From Gemmatirosa kalamazoonensis (lineage in GTDB: Bacteria > Gemmatimonadota > Gemmatimonadetes > Gemmatimonadales > Gemmatimonadaceae), in contig NZ_CP007128.1 in NCBI RefSeq assembly GCF_000522985.1, positions 4,200,220-4,264,219 of the forward strand: a stretch of 64,000 nt of DNA. The letters run 5' to 3'. The notes under the pieces were generated by a model. That model did not search any database. It was not told where the DNA came from and saw nothing but the letters and a program-made list of their open reading frames with translations. A program made the translations under genes and the position numbers. Positions 1 to 7,763 of this stretch are shown piece by piece (positions within the stretch are counted from its first letter, which is position 1; each line of letters begins with the position of its first letter).

Positions 1-67
1 TGCGTGGCTGCTGCGTGGGGCTGTGTGAGAGCATTTCACGCAGCCACGCAGCCACGCAGCCACGCAG
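1..67. repeat. Inverted array of GCAGCCAC-type units
   Basis: Bases 1-25 carry TGCGTGG/GCTGCGTGG units and bases 38-67 carry the inverse orientation as repeated CACGCAGC units, so the segment can fold into a hairpin. It starts at the window edge and ends 3 bp before the stop codon of the YIP1 gene. It has the same tandem-plus-inverted layout as the arrays at 4055, 6741, 7697, 53198 and 54032 but an unrelated unit. The left part may extend outside the window. Confidence 0.7.
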
Positions 68-70
68 GCG

Positions 71-808
71 TCACCCCGCCATCTGCCGCAGCGCGCTGAG
101 CACGATGAAGGCGCCGCCGAGCAGCCACACCACCGCGGCCGTCATGTAGCCCTGCGTGCGCGACACGCGGCCGACGATCGCGATGCCGATCCCGAGCAGC
201 GCCGTCGTCCACAGCGTGCCGACGTCGAGGCGGCTGAGGAGCGCGGCATATACGGGCGACGCGTCCGCGCCCAGCATGGCGGCGGGGCTCAGCGTGAGGC
301 CGAACTGCGTGCCGACCTCGCGTCCGGTGGCGAGCGAGAAGCCGGTGACGATCGCGCCGAGCAGCAGCCGCGGGAACGACGCGAACGTCGTCACCATCGC
401 CGCCTGGGAGTACGAGGCGCTGCTGCCGAACGCCTTGCCGACGAGCCACAGCACCAGCGCCGTGATGAACAGCGTCAGCGGGATGAGGATGATCGGCACG
501 ATGAGCGCGAACGGCGAGTCGATCGCGCCGCGCATCCGGTTGCCGATGCTCTCCTTCTGGTCGGCGGAGATGTTCGGGTTCGCGTTGATCTTCTCGATCG
601 CCTGGTCCATCTGCCGCTCGAATACGGGACGCATCACCGGACGCGCCGCATAGAGCATCACGGCGCTGAGGATCGCGTAGAGGAGCAGCGCCAGCCCGAA
701 GCCCGCGTTCCGGCGGCGCTCGAACACCGCGGCCGGCTGGTAGAAGACGTCGACGATGTCCTCGAGCACCGAGGGGCTCTTGGTCGCGGTGGCGGCGGGA
801 GCGGTCAT
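71..808 (-). CDS. YIP1 family integral membrane protein
   Basis: Predicted inner-membrane protein of the YIP1 family; its role in bacteria is not established. The 245-residue product has a hydrophilic head (about residues 1-35) and about five hydrophobic segments near residues 37-57, 100-123, 138-160, 193-213 and 222-241. The soluble loop between the first two is charged (FERQMDQAIEKINANP). Length and helix layout fit single-domain Yip1 proteins. It starts at ATG 808, downstream of the speA terminator hairpin, so it is probably transcribed independently. No catalytic motif is visible. The family call rests on the membrane pattern and general resemblance. Confidence 0.7.
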   Translation of the reverse strand: MTAPAATATKSPSVLEDIVDVFYQPAAVFERRRNAGFGLALLLYAILSAVMLYAARPVMRPVFERQMDQAIEKINANPNISADQKESIGNRMRGAIDSPFALIVPIILIPLTLFITALVLWLVGKAFGSSASYSQAAMVTTFASFPRLLLGAIVTGFSLATGREVGTQFGLTLSPAAMLGADASPVYAALLSRLDVGTLWTTALLGIGIAIVGRVSRTQGYMTAAVVWLLGGAFIVLSALRQMAG

Positions 809-839
809 GAGGGCGGGGAGACGACGGGGGGGAAAACTA

Positions 840-868
840 CGGAGGTCCGCTCAGTATGCGGACCTCCG
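840..868 (-). terminator. Intrinsic terminator after speA
   Basis: A perfect 11-bp stem (840-850 with 858-868, CGGAGGTCCGC and its complement) closes a 7-nt loop. Read on the minus strand the stem is followed by TAGTTTTCC. It lies between the speA stop codon and the start of the YIP1 gene. Confidence 0.75.
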
Positions 869-919
869 CGCGCTCCGAGCAAGCCGTCTTACGAAATGCT
901 AACGCGGCGCGCCGACGCG

Positions 920-2878
920 TCAGCGCGCCGCCTCGCCCTCGAGGTACGTGTAGCCCTCGAGCCCCGCGACGTAGTCGGCGACGAACGCGTTCGCCTCCTG
1001 CCGCGAGAGCCCCTTCGCCGAACCGACCTTGCGGCGCCACGTCGTGAGCAGCGTCGCGGCGTGGAACTGCACGTAGTTCAGCACCTCGGTCACCGTGTCG
1101 CCGTGCACGAGGTCCGTGATGTCGTAGCCGCGCTCCGTGAACTTCACGTGCACCGCGTTCGTGTCGCCGAACAGGTTGTGCAGGTCGCCGAGGATCTCCT
1201 GGTACGCGCCGGTCAGGAAGATGCCGAGCACGTAGTCCTCGCCGTCGCGGAACTCGTGCAGCTCGAGGCTCGGCCGGCCGGTCTTGTCGCCGACGAAGCG
1301 ATCGATCTTGCCGTCCGAGTCGCACGTCACGTCCTGCAGCGTGCCGCGCCGCGTCGGCTCCTCGTCGAGCCGGTGGACGGGCATGATCGGGAAGAGCTGG
1401 TCGATCGCCCAGTTGTCGGGGAGCGACTGGAACAGCGAGAAGTTGCAGAAGTACCGGTCGACGAGCGTGGCGTCGAGCTCCTTCAGGATCTCCTCGTACT
1501 CGTCGCGGTCGCCGTTCACGACGCGCGAGATCATGTTCATCTGCGCGAAGTAGATCTGCTCCGCGGCGGCGAGCCCGCGCAGGTCCAGCACGCCGCTGTT
1601 GAACAGCTGCCGCGCGCGGTCCTTGTCGAAGCTCGCGTCGTGGTAGACCTCGAGCACCTTGCGCGGCGTGAGGCGGCCGCGCTTCAGCAGCTCGTAATCC
1701 TCCACCATCTCGTGCAGCAGCGCGTGGTCGTCGTCGGTGATGGTGGGGAGCGGCGGCTCCGCCTGGCTCTCGACGTCGATGACGCGCAGGAGCAGCAGCG
1801 CGTGGTGCGCCGTGAGCGCGCGTCCGCTCTCCGAGATGAGGTGCGGCATCGGCACCTCGTTCTCGCGGCACGCCTCGGCCATCGTGTACACGATGTCGTT
1901 CGCGTACTCCTGCAGCGTGTAGTTCACGCTCGCGTTCGACGACGACGATGCGGTGCCGTCGTAGTCCACGCCCAGACCGCCGCCGACGTCGACGTGCGTG
2001 ACGTCCACCCCGATGTGCCGCATCTCGACGTAGAAGCGCGCGATCTCCTGGAGCCCCGCCTTGATGAAGCGGATGTCGGGGATCTGGCTCCCGAGGTGGA
2101 AGTGCAGCAGCTTGATGATGTCGAGTCGGCCCGCGTCGCGGAGCCGGTCGATGAGCTTCACGATCTGCACGGCGTTCAGCCCGAACTTGGACTTCTCACC
2201 GGCGCTCTGCGCCCACCGGCCCGCGCTCTCGGTGGCGAGCTTGATGCGCACGCCGCACGTCGGCGTCACCCCCAGCTCGTCGGCCACCTCCAGCAGCACG
2301 TCCACCTCGCTCAGCTGCTCGATCACGATGAACACCGTGTGGCCGACCTTCTGCCCCATGAGCGCGAGGCGCATGAACTCGTGGTCCTTGTAGCCGTTGC
2401 ACACGATGATGTGCTCCGTGCTCTCGGACAGCGCGAGCACCGCCTGCAGCTCCGGCTTCGAGCCGCACTCCAGGCCAACCCCGTAGGGTTGGCCATATTC
2501 AACGATCTCCTCGACGACGTGCCGCTGCTGGTTCACCTTGATCGGATACACGGTCGTGTACCCGCCCCCGTACTCGAACTCCTTGATCGCCGCGCGGAAG
2601 CGCTGGCTCAGCTGCTCGATGCGCGAGCGCAGGATGTCCGAGAAGCGCAGCAGCACCGGCAGTGCGACGCCCTGCTCCTCGAGGTCGCGCGCGAGGTCCA
2701 GCAGGTCGAGCTCGCGCTCGGGGTGAGCCCGGTCGGGGCGCACGACGACGGTGCCGCGCTCGCTGATGTCGAAGAAGCCCGCGCCCCATCCCTCGATGTT
2801 GTAGAGGGCGCGCGCGGAGTCGATCGTCCACGGCTCCGCCGGAGCGGGCGTCGTGATGGGGTCGGTCGTGGTCGCCAT
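920..2878 (-). CDS. speA: Biosynthetic arginine decarboxylase (SpeA)
   Basis: PLP-dependent, fold-III decarboxylase converting arginine to agmatine, the first step of agmatine-route polyamine synthesis; cytoplasmic. The 652-residue length matches the SpeA family. The PLP-binding lysine is about Lys114 in the YPIKVNQQ motif. HFHLGSQI and HVDVGGGLGVDY follow, and the SxSGRAL block (ISESGRALTAHH) of the barrel is present. The C-terminal third keeps the family motifs LFQSLPDNWAIDQLFPI and GAYQEILGDLHNLFGDTNAV. It starts at ATG 2878, is divergent from the App1-type gene and is followed by a clear terminator. No agmatinase gene is in the window. Confidence 0.96.
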   Translation of the reverse strand: MATTTDPITTPAPAEPWTIDSARALYNIEGWGAGFFDISERGTVVVRPDRAHPERELDLLDLARDLEEQGVALPVLLRFSDILRSRIEQLSQRFRAAIKEFEYGGGYTTVYPIKVNQQRHVVEEIVEYGQPYGVGLECGSKPELQAVLALSESTEHIIVCNGYKDHEFMRLALMGQKVGHTVFIVIEQLSEVDVLLEVADELGVTPTCGVRIKLATESAGRWAQSAGEKSKFGLNAVQIVKLIDRLRDAGRLDIIKLLHFHLGSQIPDIRFIKAGLQEIARFYVEMRHIGVDVTHVDVGGGLGVDYDGTASSSSNASVNYTLQEYANDIVYTMAEACRENEVPMPHLISESGRALTAHHALLLLRVIDVESQAEPPLPTITDDDHALLHEMVEDYELLKRGRLTPRKVLEVYHDASFDKDRARQLFNSGVLDLRGLAAAEQIYFAQMNMISRVVNGDRDEYEEILKELDATLVDRYFCNFSLFQSLPDNWAIDQLFPIMPVHRLDEEPTRRGTLQDVTCDSDGKIDRFVGDKTGRPSLELHEFRDGEDYVLGIFLTGAYQEILGDLHNLFGDTNAVHVKFTERGYDITDLVHGDTVTEVLNYVQFHAATLLTTWRRKVGSAKGLSRQEANAFVADYVAGLEGYTYLEGEAAR

Positions 2879-2976
2879 GCGCGGAGAACTTAGACGGTGA
2901 CGGTCGCCTTCGGTACCGATTCGGCCGGGGCGGGCTCCGCGGCTCCGTCGCGCAGGCTCCGCGCCGCGGAGGTCGC

Positions 2977-4059
2977 GTGAGCGACCAGCGCCGGTGGGTC
3001 GACCGGCTGCTCCGCATCGCGGAGTCCGTCGAGGACGGCGTGGACCTCGTGCGCCACGAGATCCGCGACCGACTCGGCGGCAAGCGCTCGCTGCGCGTCG
3101 TCGCCTACCGCAGCTACGGCACGCCGCGTCGCGTGCGCGTCGTGGGCCGCGTGCTGCGCGACGAGGCGGTGGCGCCGTCGGTGGAGGGCGCGAGCTCCTG
3201 GCGCAACCTCGTCGACACGTACCGCCGCTTCGAGACCGACGAGGTGCCCGGCGCGCGCGTCGCCGTCGACGTGGGCGGCGTGCGCGTGGAGGCGAGCGCC
3301 GACCGCGAGGGCTACTTCGAGCGCGACATCGACCTGCCTAACCCGGTCGCGCCGGGCGTGCACGAGGCGCGCGTCACACTGCTCGAGCCGCGCGGCGACG
3401 CGCCGGTGACGACGATCGCCCGCGTCCACATCCCCGCGGCGACGGCGCGCTTCGGCATCGTGAGCGACATCGACGACACCGTCATCCGCACCGACGCGAC
3501 CGACATCGTGCGGATGATCCGCGCCGTGCTGCTCGGCAACGCGCACACGCGGCTCCCGTTCCCCGGCGTCGCGGAGCTGTACCGCGCGCTGCGCGCCGGT
3601 CCCGGCGGCGCGTGCGACAACCCGCTGTTCTACGTCTCCAGCTCCCCGTGGAACCTGTACGACGTGCTCGACGAGCTGTTCGCGCTGCGCGACATCCCGC
3701 CCGGGCCGGTGCTGCTGCGCGACTGGGGCTTCGACGCCGAGGGCGGTGGGCTCCCGACGCGGCACGCGGGACACAAGCGCGCCGCCATCGCGCGCATCTT
3801 CGAGACGTTCCCCGCCCTGCCGTTCATCCTCGTCGGCGACAGCGGCCAGGAGGACCCCGAGATCTACGCGTCGCTCATGCGCGACCATCCGCGCCGCGTG
3901 CTCGCCGCGTACATCCGCGACGTCCATCCGGAGGCCTCACGCCGCGACGCCATCACGCGCCTCGCGACGGAGCTCGCCGCCGAGGGCGGCACGCTCGTGC
4001 TCACGCCGGACACCGCGGCGGCGGCGCTCCACGCGCGGCAGCACGGCTGGACCGATTGA
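2977..4059 (+). CDS. App1-family (DUF2183) phosphatase
   Basis: Predicted HAD-like phosphatase of the APP1 catalytic-domain family, whose yeast member is a phosphatidate phosphatase; the bacterial substrate is unproven. The 360-residue protein has an N-terminal beta-rich region (about 35-155) and then the catalytic segment with the DxDxT signature VSDIDDTVIRT (Asp164, Asp166, Thr168). Later motifs are FPGVAELYRAL, FYVSSSPWNLYDVL and FILVGDSGQEDPEIY, in the order expected for this family. No signal peptide is visible, so it is probably cytoplasmic. A GTG start at 2977 follows a GGAGG-like site. Its stop codon lies inside the left arm of the 41-bp hairpin at 4055. Confidence 0.88.
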   Translation: MSDQRRWVDRLLRIAESVEDGVDLVRHEIRDRLGGKRSLRVVAYRSYGTPRRVRVVGRVLRDEAVAPSVEGASSWRNLVDTYRRFETDEVPGARVAVDVGGVRVEASADREGYFERDIDLPNPVAPGVHEARVTLLEPRGDAPVTTIARVHIPAATARFGIVSDIDDTVIRTDATDIVRMIRAVLLGNAHTRLPFPGVAELYRALRAGPGGACDNPLFYVSSSPWNLYDVLDELFALRDIPPGPVLLRDWGFDAEGGGLPTRHAGHKRAAIARIFETFPALPFILVGDSGQEDPEIYASLMRDHPRRVLAAYIRDVHPEASRRDAITRLATELAAEGGTLVLTPDTAAAALHARQHGWTD

Positions 4060-4147
4060 ACCGCAGAGGACGCAGAGGACGCAGAGGACAACCAATCCTT
4101 GTTGGTTTGGTTGTCCTCTGCGTCCCCTGCGTCCTCCGCGGTTCAAT
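4055..4147. repeat. 41-bp inverted repeat of CAGAGGACG units between convergent genes
   Basis: Left arm 4055-4095 and right arm 4107-4147 match at 39 of 41 positions around an 11-nt loop. Each arm contains tandem CAGAGGACG units flanked by ATTGAACC and ACAACCAA. The two mismatches become G-U pairs in a minus-strand transcript. The arms overlap the stop codons of both convergent genes (TGA at 4057-4059 on plus, the permease stop from 4149 to 4147 on minus), so the element could serve as a bidirectional terminator or mRNA 3' stabiliser. Confidence 0.85.
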
Positions 4148-4977
4148 CACTGAAAGGCACGCCGCATGAAGGAGCGCGTGCCGAGCCACGAGAACAGCGC
4201 GAGAAGACCCAGCAGCGCCAGCGACACCACGGCCAGCGGCATGTGCGGCATGCTCGGCGTGAGCGTGCCGCGCATTCCCTCCGCGACGTACACGAGCGGG
4301 TTCGCGAGCACGGCGTACTTCATCACCGGCACCGCGTCCAGCCCGCGCCACGGGTAGTACGCGCAGCCGAAGAAGATCATCGGCGCGATGATCGCGCTGA
4401 ACATCAGCCCCACGTGCTGCGGGCTGATCGCGGTGCCCATCCACAGGCCTAACGCGGAGAACGCGAGCGCGCCGAGCACCGTGACCACGAGCGCCGCGCC
4501 GAGGTGCGAGAGCGTGAGCCCGGGGATCGGGCCCATGAGCAGCCGCGCGATCGGCAGCACCACCGCCGCCCCGAGCACGCCCTGCAGCGCGCCCGCGACG
4601 ATCTTCTGCGCGACGAGCAGCCCGCTCGGGATCGGCGCCAGAAGCCGGTCCTCGATCTCGCGCGTCCACCCGAAGTCGGCCACCATCGGCAGCGCCACCG
4701 ACTGCACCGACGACATCGTGAGGCTCACCGCGAGGATCCCCGGCAGCATCGCCGCGCCGTAGCTGCCCTGCACGAAGCCCATCTTCGGCAGCAGGTAGCC
4801 GAACACGATCACGAACAGGAGCGGCTGCATCAGCGTGCGCACGAGCGTGAACGGCAGCTCGCGCACCGCCACGCGTAAGTCGCGCCGCATGAGCGCCGCG
4901 AACGCCGACGCCGCGGACGGCGCCGCGCGCGTCGCCGCCGCCGCGGGCACCGCGGCCGAGAGAGTGCCGCCGGTCAC
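4147..4977 (-). CDS. ABC-2 type transporter permease
   Basis: Membrane half of a drug- or polymer-exporting ABC-2 transporter that pairs with the ATPase encoded just upstream. The 276-residue product shows six hydrophobic segments, an N-terminal MRRDLRVAVRELP amphipathic region and the FxFGY and IFFGCAYYPW motifs common in DrrB/NodJ-type permeases. I chose the GTG at 4977 because its GTGA overlaps the ATPase stop codon, typical of translational coupling; a longer upstream frame runs through the ATPase and is a shadow. It is the last gene of the PadR-ATPase-permease operon and is likely repressed by the PadR protein. Substrate unknown. Confidence 0.9.
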   Translation of the reverse strand: MTGGTLSAAVPAAAATRAAPSAASAFAALMRRDLRVAVRELPFTLVRTLMQPLLFVIVFGYLLPKMGFVQGSYGAAMLPGILAVSLTMSSVQSVALPMVADFGWTREIEDRLLAPIPSGLLVAQKIVAGALQGVLGAAVVLPIARLLMGPIPGLTLSHLGAALVVTVLGALAFSALGLWMGTAISPQHVGLMFSAIIAPMIFFGCAYYPWRGLDAVPVMKYAVLANPLVYVAEGMRGTLTPSMPHMPLAVVSLALLGLLALFSWLGTRSFMRRAFQ

Positions 4978-5987
4978 GTGAGCTTCCTCCCGGTGAGCGA
5001 GATGAACAGCGTCTCGAGGCTCGGCGGCACGAGGTGGATGTCGTGCACCTGCCGGCCGGCCGCTTCGGCGGCGAGGAGCAGCGGCGGGATCGCCGCGCCG
5101 CCGCGCTCCGCGTACACGCGCAGCACGCGCCCCCGCGCCTCCGCGCGGCTGACGCCCGCGACGCACTCCGCCTGCGCGACCACCGGCGCCGCGTCGTCGT
5201 CGAGCGTCAGCTCCACGAGCGTGCCGCCCGGCGCACGCGCCTTCAGCGCCGCCGGCGTGTCGAGCGCGAGGAGCTTGCCCTGATCGACGATCGCCACGCG
5301 GCCGCAGAGCTGGTCCGCCTCCTCCATGTAATGGGTCGTCATGACGATGGTGCGTCCTTCGGCGTGCAGGCGGCGGAGCACGTCCCACAACGCGTGACGC
5401 GCCTGCGGATCGAGTCCCACCGTCGGCTCGTCGAGGAACACGACCTCGGGCTCGTGGATCAGCGCGCGCGCGATCATGAGGCGCTGCTGCTGACCGCCCG
5501 ACAGCTCGTCCACCTTCCGGTCGCGCTTCTCGGCGATCTCGAACTGCGCGAGCAGCGCGTCGGCGCGCTGCGCGGCGGCCGCGCGCGGCACGCCGTAGTA
5601 CGCGGCGTGGAACAGCAGGTTCTCGACGACGGTCAGGCTGCGATCCGCGTTCGGGCGCTGCGGCACCACGCCGATGCGCCGCCGCACGCCGACGGGATCA
5701 CGCGCGACGTCGGCACTGCCCACGCGCGCCTCGCCCGACGTCGGCAGCACGCGCGTGGTGAGGATGCCGATCGTCGTCGTCTTGCCCGCGCCGTTAGGCC
5801 CGAGGAGCCCGAAGAACTCTCCGGCACCGATCGTCAGGTCGAGCGCGTCGAGCGCCACCACGTCGCCCGCGGGCGGCGGACCCATGGCGGCGCCCGGCGG
5901 CGCGAACGTGGTCGGCCCCCGCGGCGCTTTCCGCGCGGGCGCCCGGTACACCTTGCGCAGCGCGCGAGTCTCGATCGCGACCGACAC
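4974..5987 (-). CDS. ABC transporter ATP-binding protein (DrrA/NodI type)
   Basis: ATPase subunit energising the downstream ABC-2 permease. The 337-residue protein has Walker A GPNGAGKTT, Q-loop GVVPQRPN, signature LSGGQQQR, Walker B VVFLDEP and the switch histidine in MTTHYMEEAD. The C-terminal 100 residues form the usual DrrA-type regulatory tail ending in LETLFISLTGR. An Ala/Pro-rich insert (about residues 15-40) sits between the first strand and the core. Start is GTG 5987, 10 bp after the PadR stop, and the stop overlaps the permease start by 4 bp, so the three genes form one operon. The Walker A Pro-Asn pair is encoded by the CCTAAC octamer motif. Confidence 0.95.
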   Translation of the reverse strand: MSVAIETRALRKVYRAPARKAPRGPTTFAPPGAAMGPPPAGDVVALDALDLTIGAGEFFGLLGPNGAGKTTTIGILTTRVLPTSGEARVGSADVARDPVGVRRRIGVVPQRPNADRSLTVVENLLFHAAYYGVPRAAAAQRADALLAQFEIAEKRDRKVDELSGGQQQRLMIARALIHEPEVVFLDEPTVGLDPQARHALWDVLRRLHAEGRTIVMTTHYMEEADQLCGRVAIVDQGKLLALDTPAALKARAPGGTLVELTLDDDAAPVVAQAECVAGVSRAEARGRVLRVYAERGGAAIPPLLLAAEAAGRQVHDIHLVPPSLETLFISLTGRKLT

Positions 5988-5997
5988 GCGCGCGCCC

Positions 5998-6591
5998 TCA
6001 GCCGAGCGTCTCGATGTCGTGCTCCGCGCGCTCGATGATGTCGCGCACCTTCTTCAGCAGATCGCGGTCGCCGCGCGATTTGCTCGCCGTCTTGAACGCG
6101 GCGCGGCCGAGCGCACCGAACGCGCTCGCCAGCTCGCCGAACAGCTCCACGCCCGCGCCGGCGACGTGGCTCACGCGCTCGAACACGTCGTCCGCCGCCG
6201 TGCGGTGCTCGGCGAGATGCTTCCGCCCCTCGTCGGTGATCTCGTAGATCTTGCGGCCCGCCCCCTCGTCCACGGCGCGCGCGTAGCCGAGCTCCTCGAG
6301 CAGCGTCAGCGTCGGGTAGACGGCGCCGGGGCTCGGCGAGTACATGCCGCTCGTCTTCTCCTCGAGCGCCTTGATGATCTCGTAGCCGTGGCGCGGCTTC
6401 TCCTCGAGCAGCTTGAGGACGACGAGCTTGAGATCCCCCTGCTCGAACATCCGGCCCCAGCCGCCGCGTCGTCCGCCGCCGCCGGGCCGCTTGCCGGCAA
6501 AGATGCCGATGAAGTTGCCGAAGTCGGGGTCGCCCTCCCGGGCGTTGCACCACTGCCAGCCGTCGGCCGTGCGCGAGAATCCAGTGAACAT
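5998..6591 (-). CDS. PadR family transcriptional repressor
   Basis: Winged-helix regulator, probably autoregulating itself and the two ABC genes behind it. The 197-residue protein has a Gly-rich lead (about 30-45), then the PadR core: LKLVVLKLLEEKPRHGYEI, the conserved SPGAVYPTLTLLEELGY recognition/wing region and RKIYEITDEGRKHL. A C-terminal helical part (about 130-195) probably dimerises. ATG 6591 is preceded by GGAGGGATCG, a strong ribosome-binding site. Two copies of an imperfect palindrome lie 24-72 bp upstream and are the obvious operator. PadR repressors beside DrrAB-like exporters commonly respond to the exported compound; the ligand here is unknown. Confidence 0.93.
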   Translation of the reverse strand: MFTGFSRTADGWQWCNAREGDPDFGNFIGIFAGKRPGGGGRRGGWGRMFEQGDLKLVVLKLLEEKPRHGYEIIKALEEKTSGMYSPSPGAVYPTLTLLEELGYARAVDEGAGRKIYEITDEGRKHLAEHRTAADDVFERVSHVAGAGVELFGELASAFGALGRAAFKTASKSRGDRDLLKKVRDIIERAEHDIETLG

Positions 6592-6614
6592 CGATCCCTC
6601 CGGGCGCGGGTCAC

Positions 6615-6663
6615 GATATAACGTGCGATATATCTTTCGCTAAGATATAACGTACGATATATC
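6615..6663. promoter_or_regulatory. Tandem PadR operator
   Basis: Two direct copies of a 20-bp near-palindrome, GATATAACGTRCGATATATC, at 6615-6634 and 6644-6663 (29 bp start to start, one base different). GATATA/TATATC half-sites flank a CGTACG-like centre, matching the AT-rich ATAT-type operators known for PadR proteins. In this GC-rich sequence the 50-bp block stands out and ends 24 bp upstream of the padR start codon, overlapping where the promoter must be. Confidence 0.85.
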
Positions 6664-6740
6664 GCGCAAGATTCGCCGTGCGCGCCGGCTGCAGCGTGCC
6701 CCGCGCTGCCTCCGTGGACGACCGGAACCCCGCGAGTATT

Positions 6741-6812
6741 GGACGCGGATCGCGCGGATCGCGCGGATCACGCGGATCGAACGAATCCGCGCGATCCGCG
6801 TGATCCGCGTTC
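6741..6812. repeat. Tandem and inverted array of CGCGGATC units
   Basis: Four CGCGGATC units in one orientation (from 6744) are followed by three inverse GATCCGCG units (to about 6809), allowing a long hairpin. It lies in the intergenic space between the padR promoter and the 3' end of the AIM24 gene, 47 bp from that stop codon, where it could end AIM24 transcription. Nothing else recognisable lies between 6664 and 6858. Confidence 0.8.
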
Positions 6813-6858
6813 CGACCACACCGGAGCCCGCCCCGCCTCGGAGGGCCGCTCGGCGGAG

Positions 6859-7647
6859 CTACCGATCTCCGTCCAGCAGCGAGCCGAGCCCGCCGAGCAC
6901 CGACCCCTCCTCCCGCCGGCTGCCGCCCGCCCGCGGCGACGCCGCGATGATACGGTCCGCCAGGCGCGAGAACGGCATCGTCTGGAGCACCACGCGCCCG
7001 GGGCCCGTGAGGCTCACGAAGAACAGCCCCTCGCCGCCGAACAGCGCCGTCTTGATCCCCGGCACGGTGCGGATGTCGTACGTCACGCTCGGCTGCATCG
7101 CCACGAGGCAGCCCGTGTCGACGCGCAGCTCCTCGCCCGGCGCGAGATCCATCGACACCAGCGTCCCCGACGCGTGCACGAACGCCAGGCCGTCGCCCTC
7201 GATCTTCTGCAGGATGAACCCTTCACCGCCGAAGAAGCCCGCGCCGAACTTCCGCGTGAACGCCACCGTCACGTTCACGCCGCGCGCCGCGCACAGGAAC
7301 GAGTCCTTCTGACAGATCAGCGTGCCGCCCCACTCGCGCAGGTTGACCGGGAGGATCTTCCCCGGCGTCGGCGACGCGAACGCGACGTCCGTGCGGCGCG
7401 AGCCCGCGTTCGCGAACAGCGTGACGAAGAACGAGTCGCCGGAGAGCAGCCGCTTGCCGCCGGAGAGCAGCTTGGAGAACAGGCCGCCCCCCTGGTTGTT
7501 CGGATCCAGCGTCGTCGCCATCTGGATCCCCTCGCGCATGTACAGCATTGCGCCCGCTTCGGCCACCACGGCCTCGCCGGGGTCGAGCGTCACGACGACC
7601 GCCTGCAGGTCGTCGCCCAGGATCCTGAAATCGATCTCGTCGGCCAT
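6859..7647 (-). CDS. AIM24 family protein
   Basis: Member of the AIM24/TIGR00266 family of tryptophan-RNA-binding-attenuator-like beta-sandwich proteins. The bacterial function is unknown; mitochondrial AIM24 affects cristae organisation. The 262-residue protein has the family's repeated strands, including GEAVVAEAGAMLYM near the N-terminus, LLSGDSFFVTLFAN, GAGFFGGEGFILQKIEGDGLAFVHASGT and GLFFVSLTGPGRVVLQTMP. The last 35 residues are a variable Gly/Arg-rich tail. No signal peptide. Start ATG 7647 with an AGAGAA-type site just upstream; a copy of CGTTAGGC (7661-7668) lies 13 bp upstream of the start. Confidence 0.9.
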   Translation of the reverse strand: MADEIDFRILGDDLQAVVVTLDPGEAVVAEAGAMLYMREGIQMATTLDPNNQGGGLFSKLLSGGKRLLSGDSFFVTLFANAGSRRTDVAFASPTPGKILPVNLREWGGTLICQKDSFLCAARGVNVTVAFTRKFGAGFFGGEGFILQKIEGDGLAFVHASGTLVSMDLAPGEELRVDTGCLVAMQPSVTYDIRTVPGIKTALFGGEGLFFVSLTGPGRVVLQTMPFSRLADRIIAASPRAGGSRREEGSVLGGLGSLLDGDR

Positions 7648-7696
7648 GAGCAGTTCTCTCCGTTAGGCGTGCACCTGCGAGCGCCACCCGAGCGTC

Positions 7697-7754
7697 GAGC
7701 GTGGAGCGGGGAGCGTGGCAGCGAACGGCGCTCCACGCTCCCCGCTCCACGCTC
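7697..7754. repeat. 22-bp perfect inverted repeat of GGAGCG units
   Basis: GAGCGTGGAGCGGGGAGCGTGG-type arms at 7697-7718 and 7733-7754 are perfect complements around a 14-nt loop, with further CCCCGCTC repetition to 7761. The array sits 9 bp beyond the stop of the S9 peptidase gene and can act as its terminator. The same unit family recurs at 54032-54102, 46 kb away, inside the ybbA-ybbP junction. Confidence 0.85.
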
Positions 7755-7763
7755 CCCGCTCAT

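Noticed and set aside
896-2893. 665-codon open frame antisense to speA
   Set aside because: Arg/His/Val/Leu-rich composition typical of the complement of GC-rich genes; speA on the other strand has unmistakable catalytic motifs.
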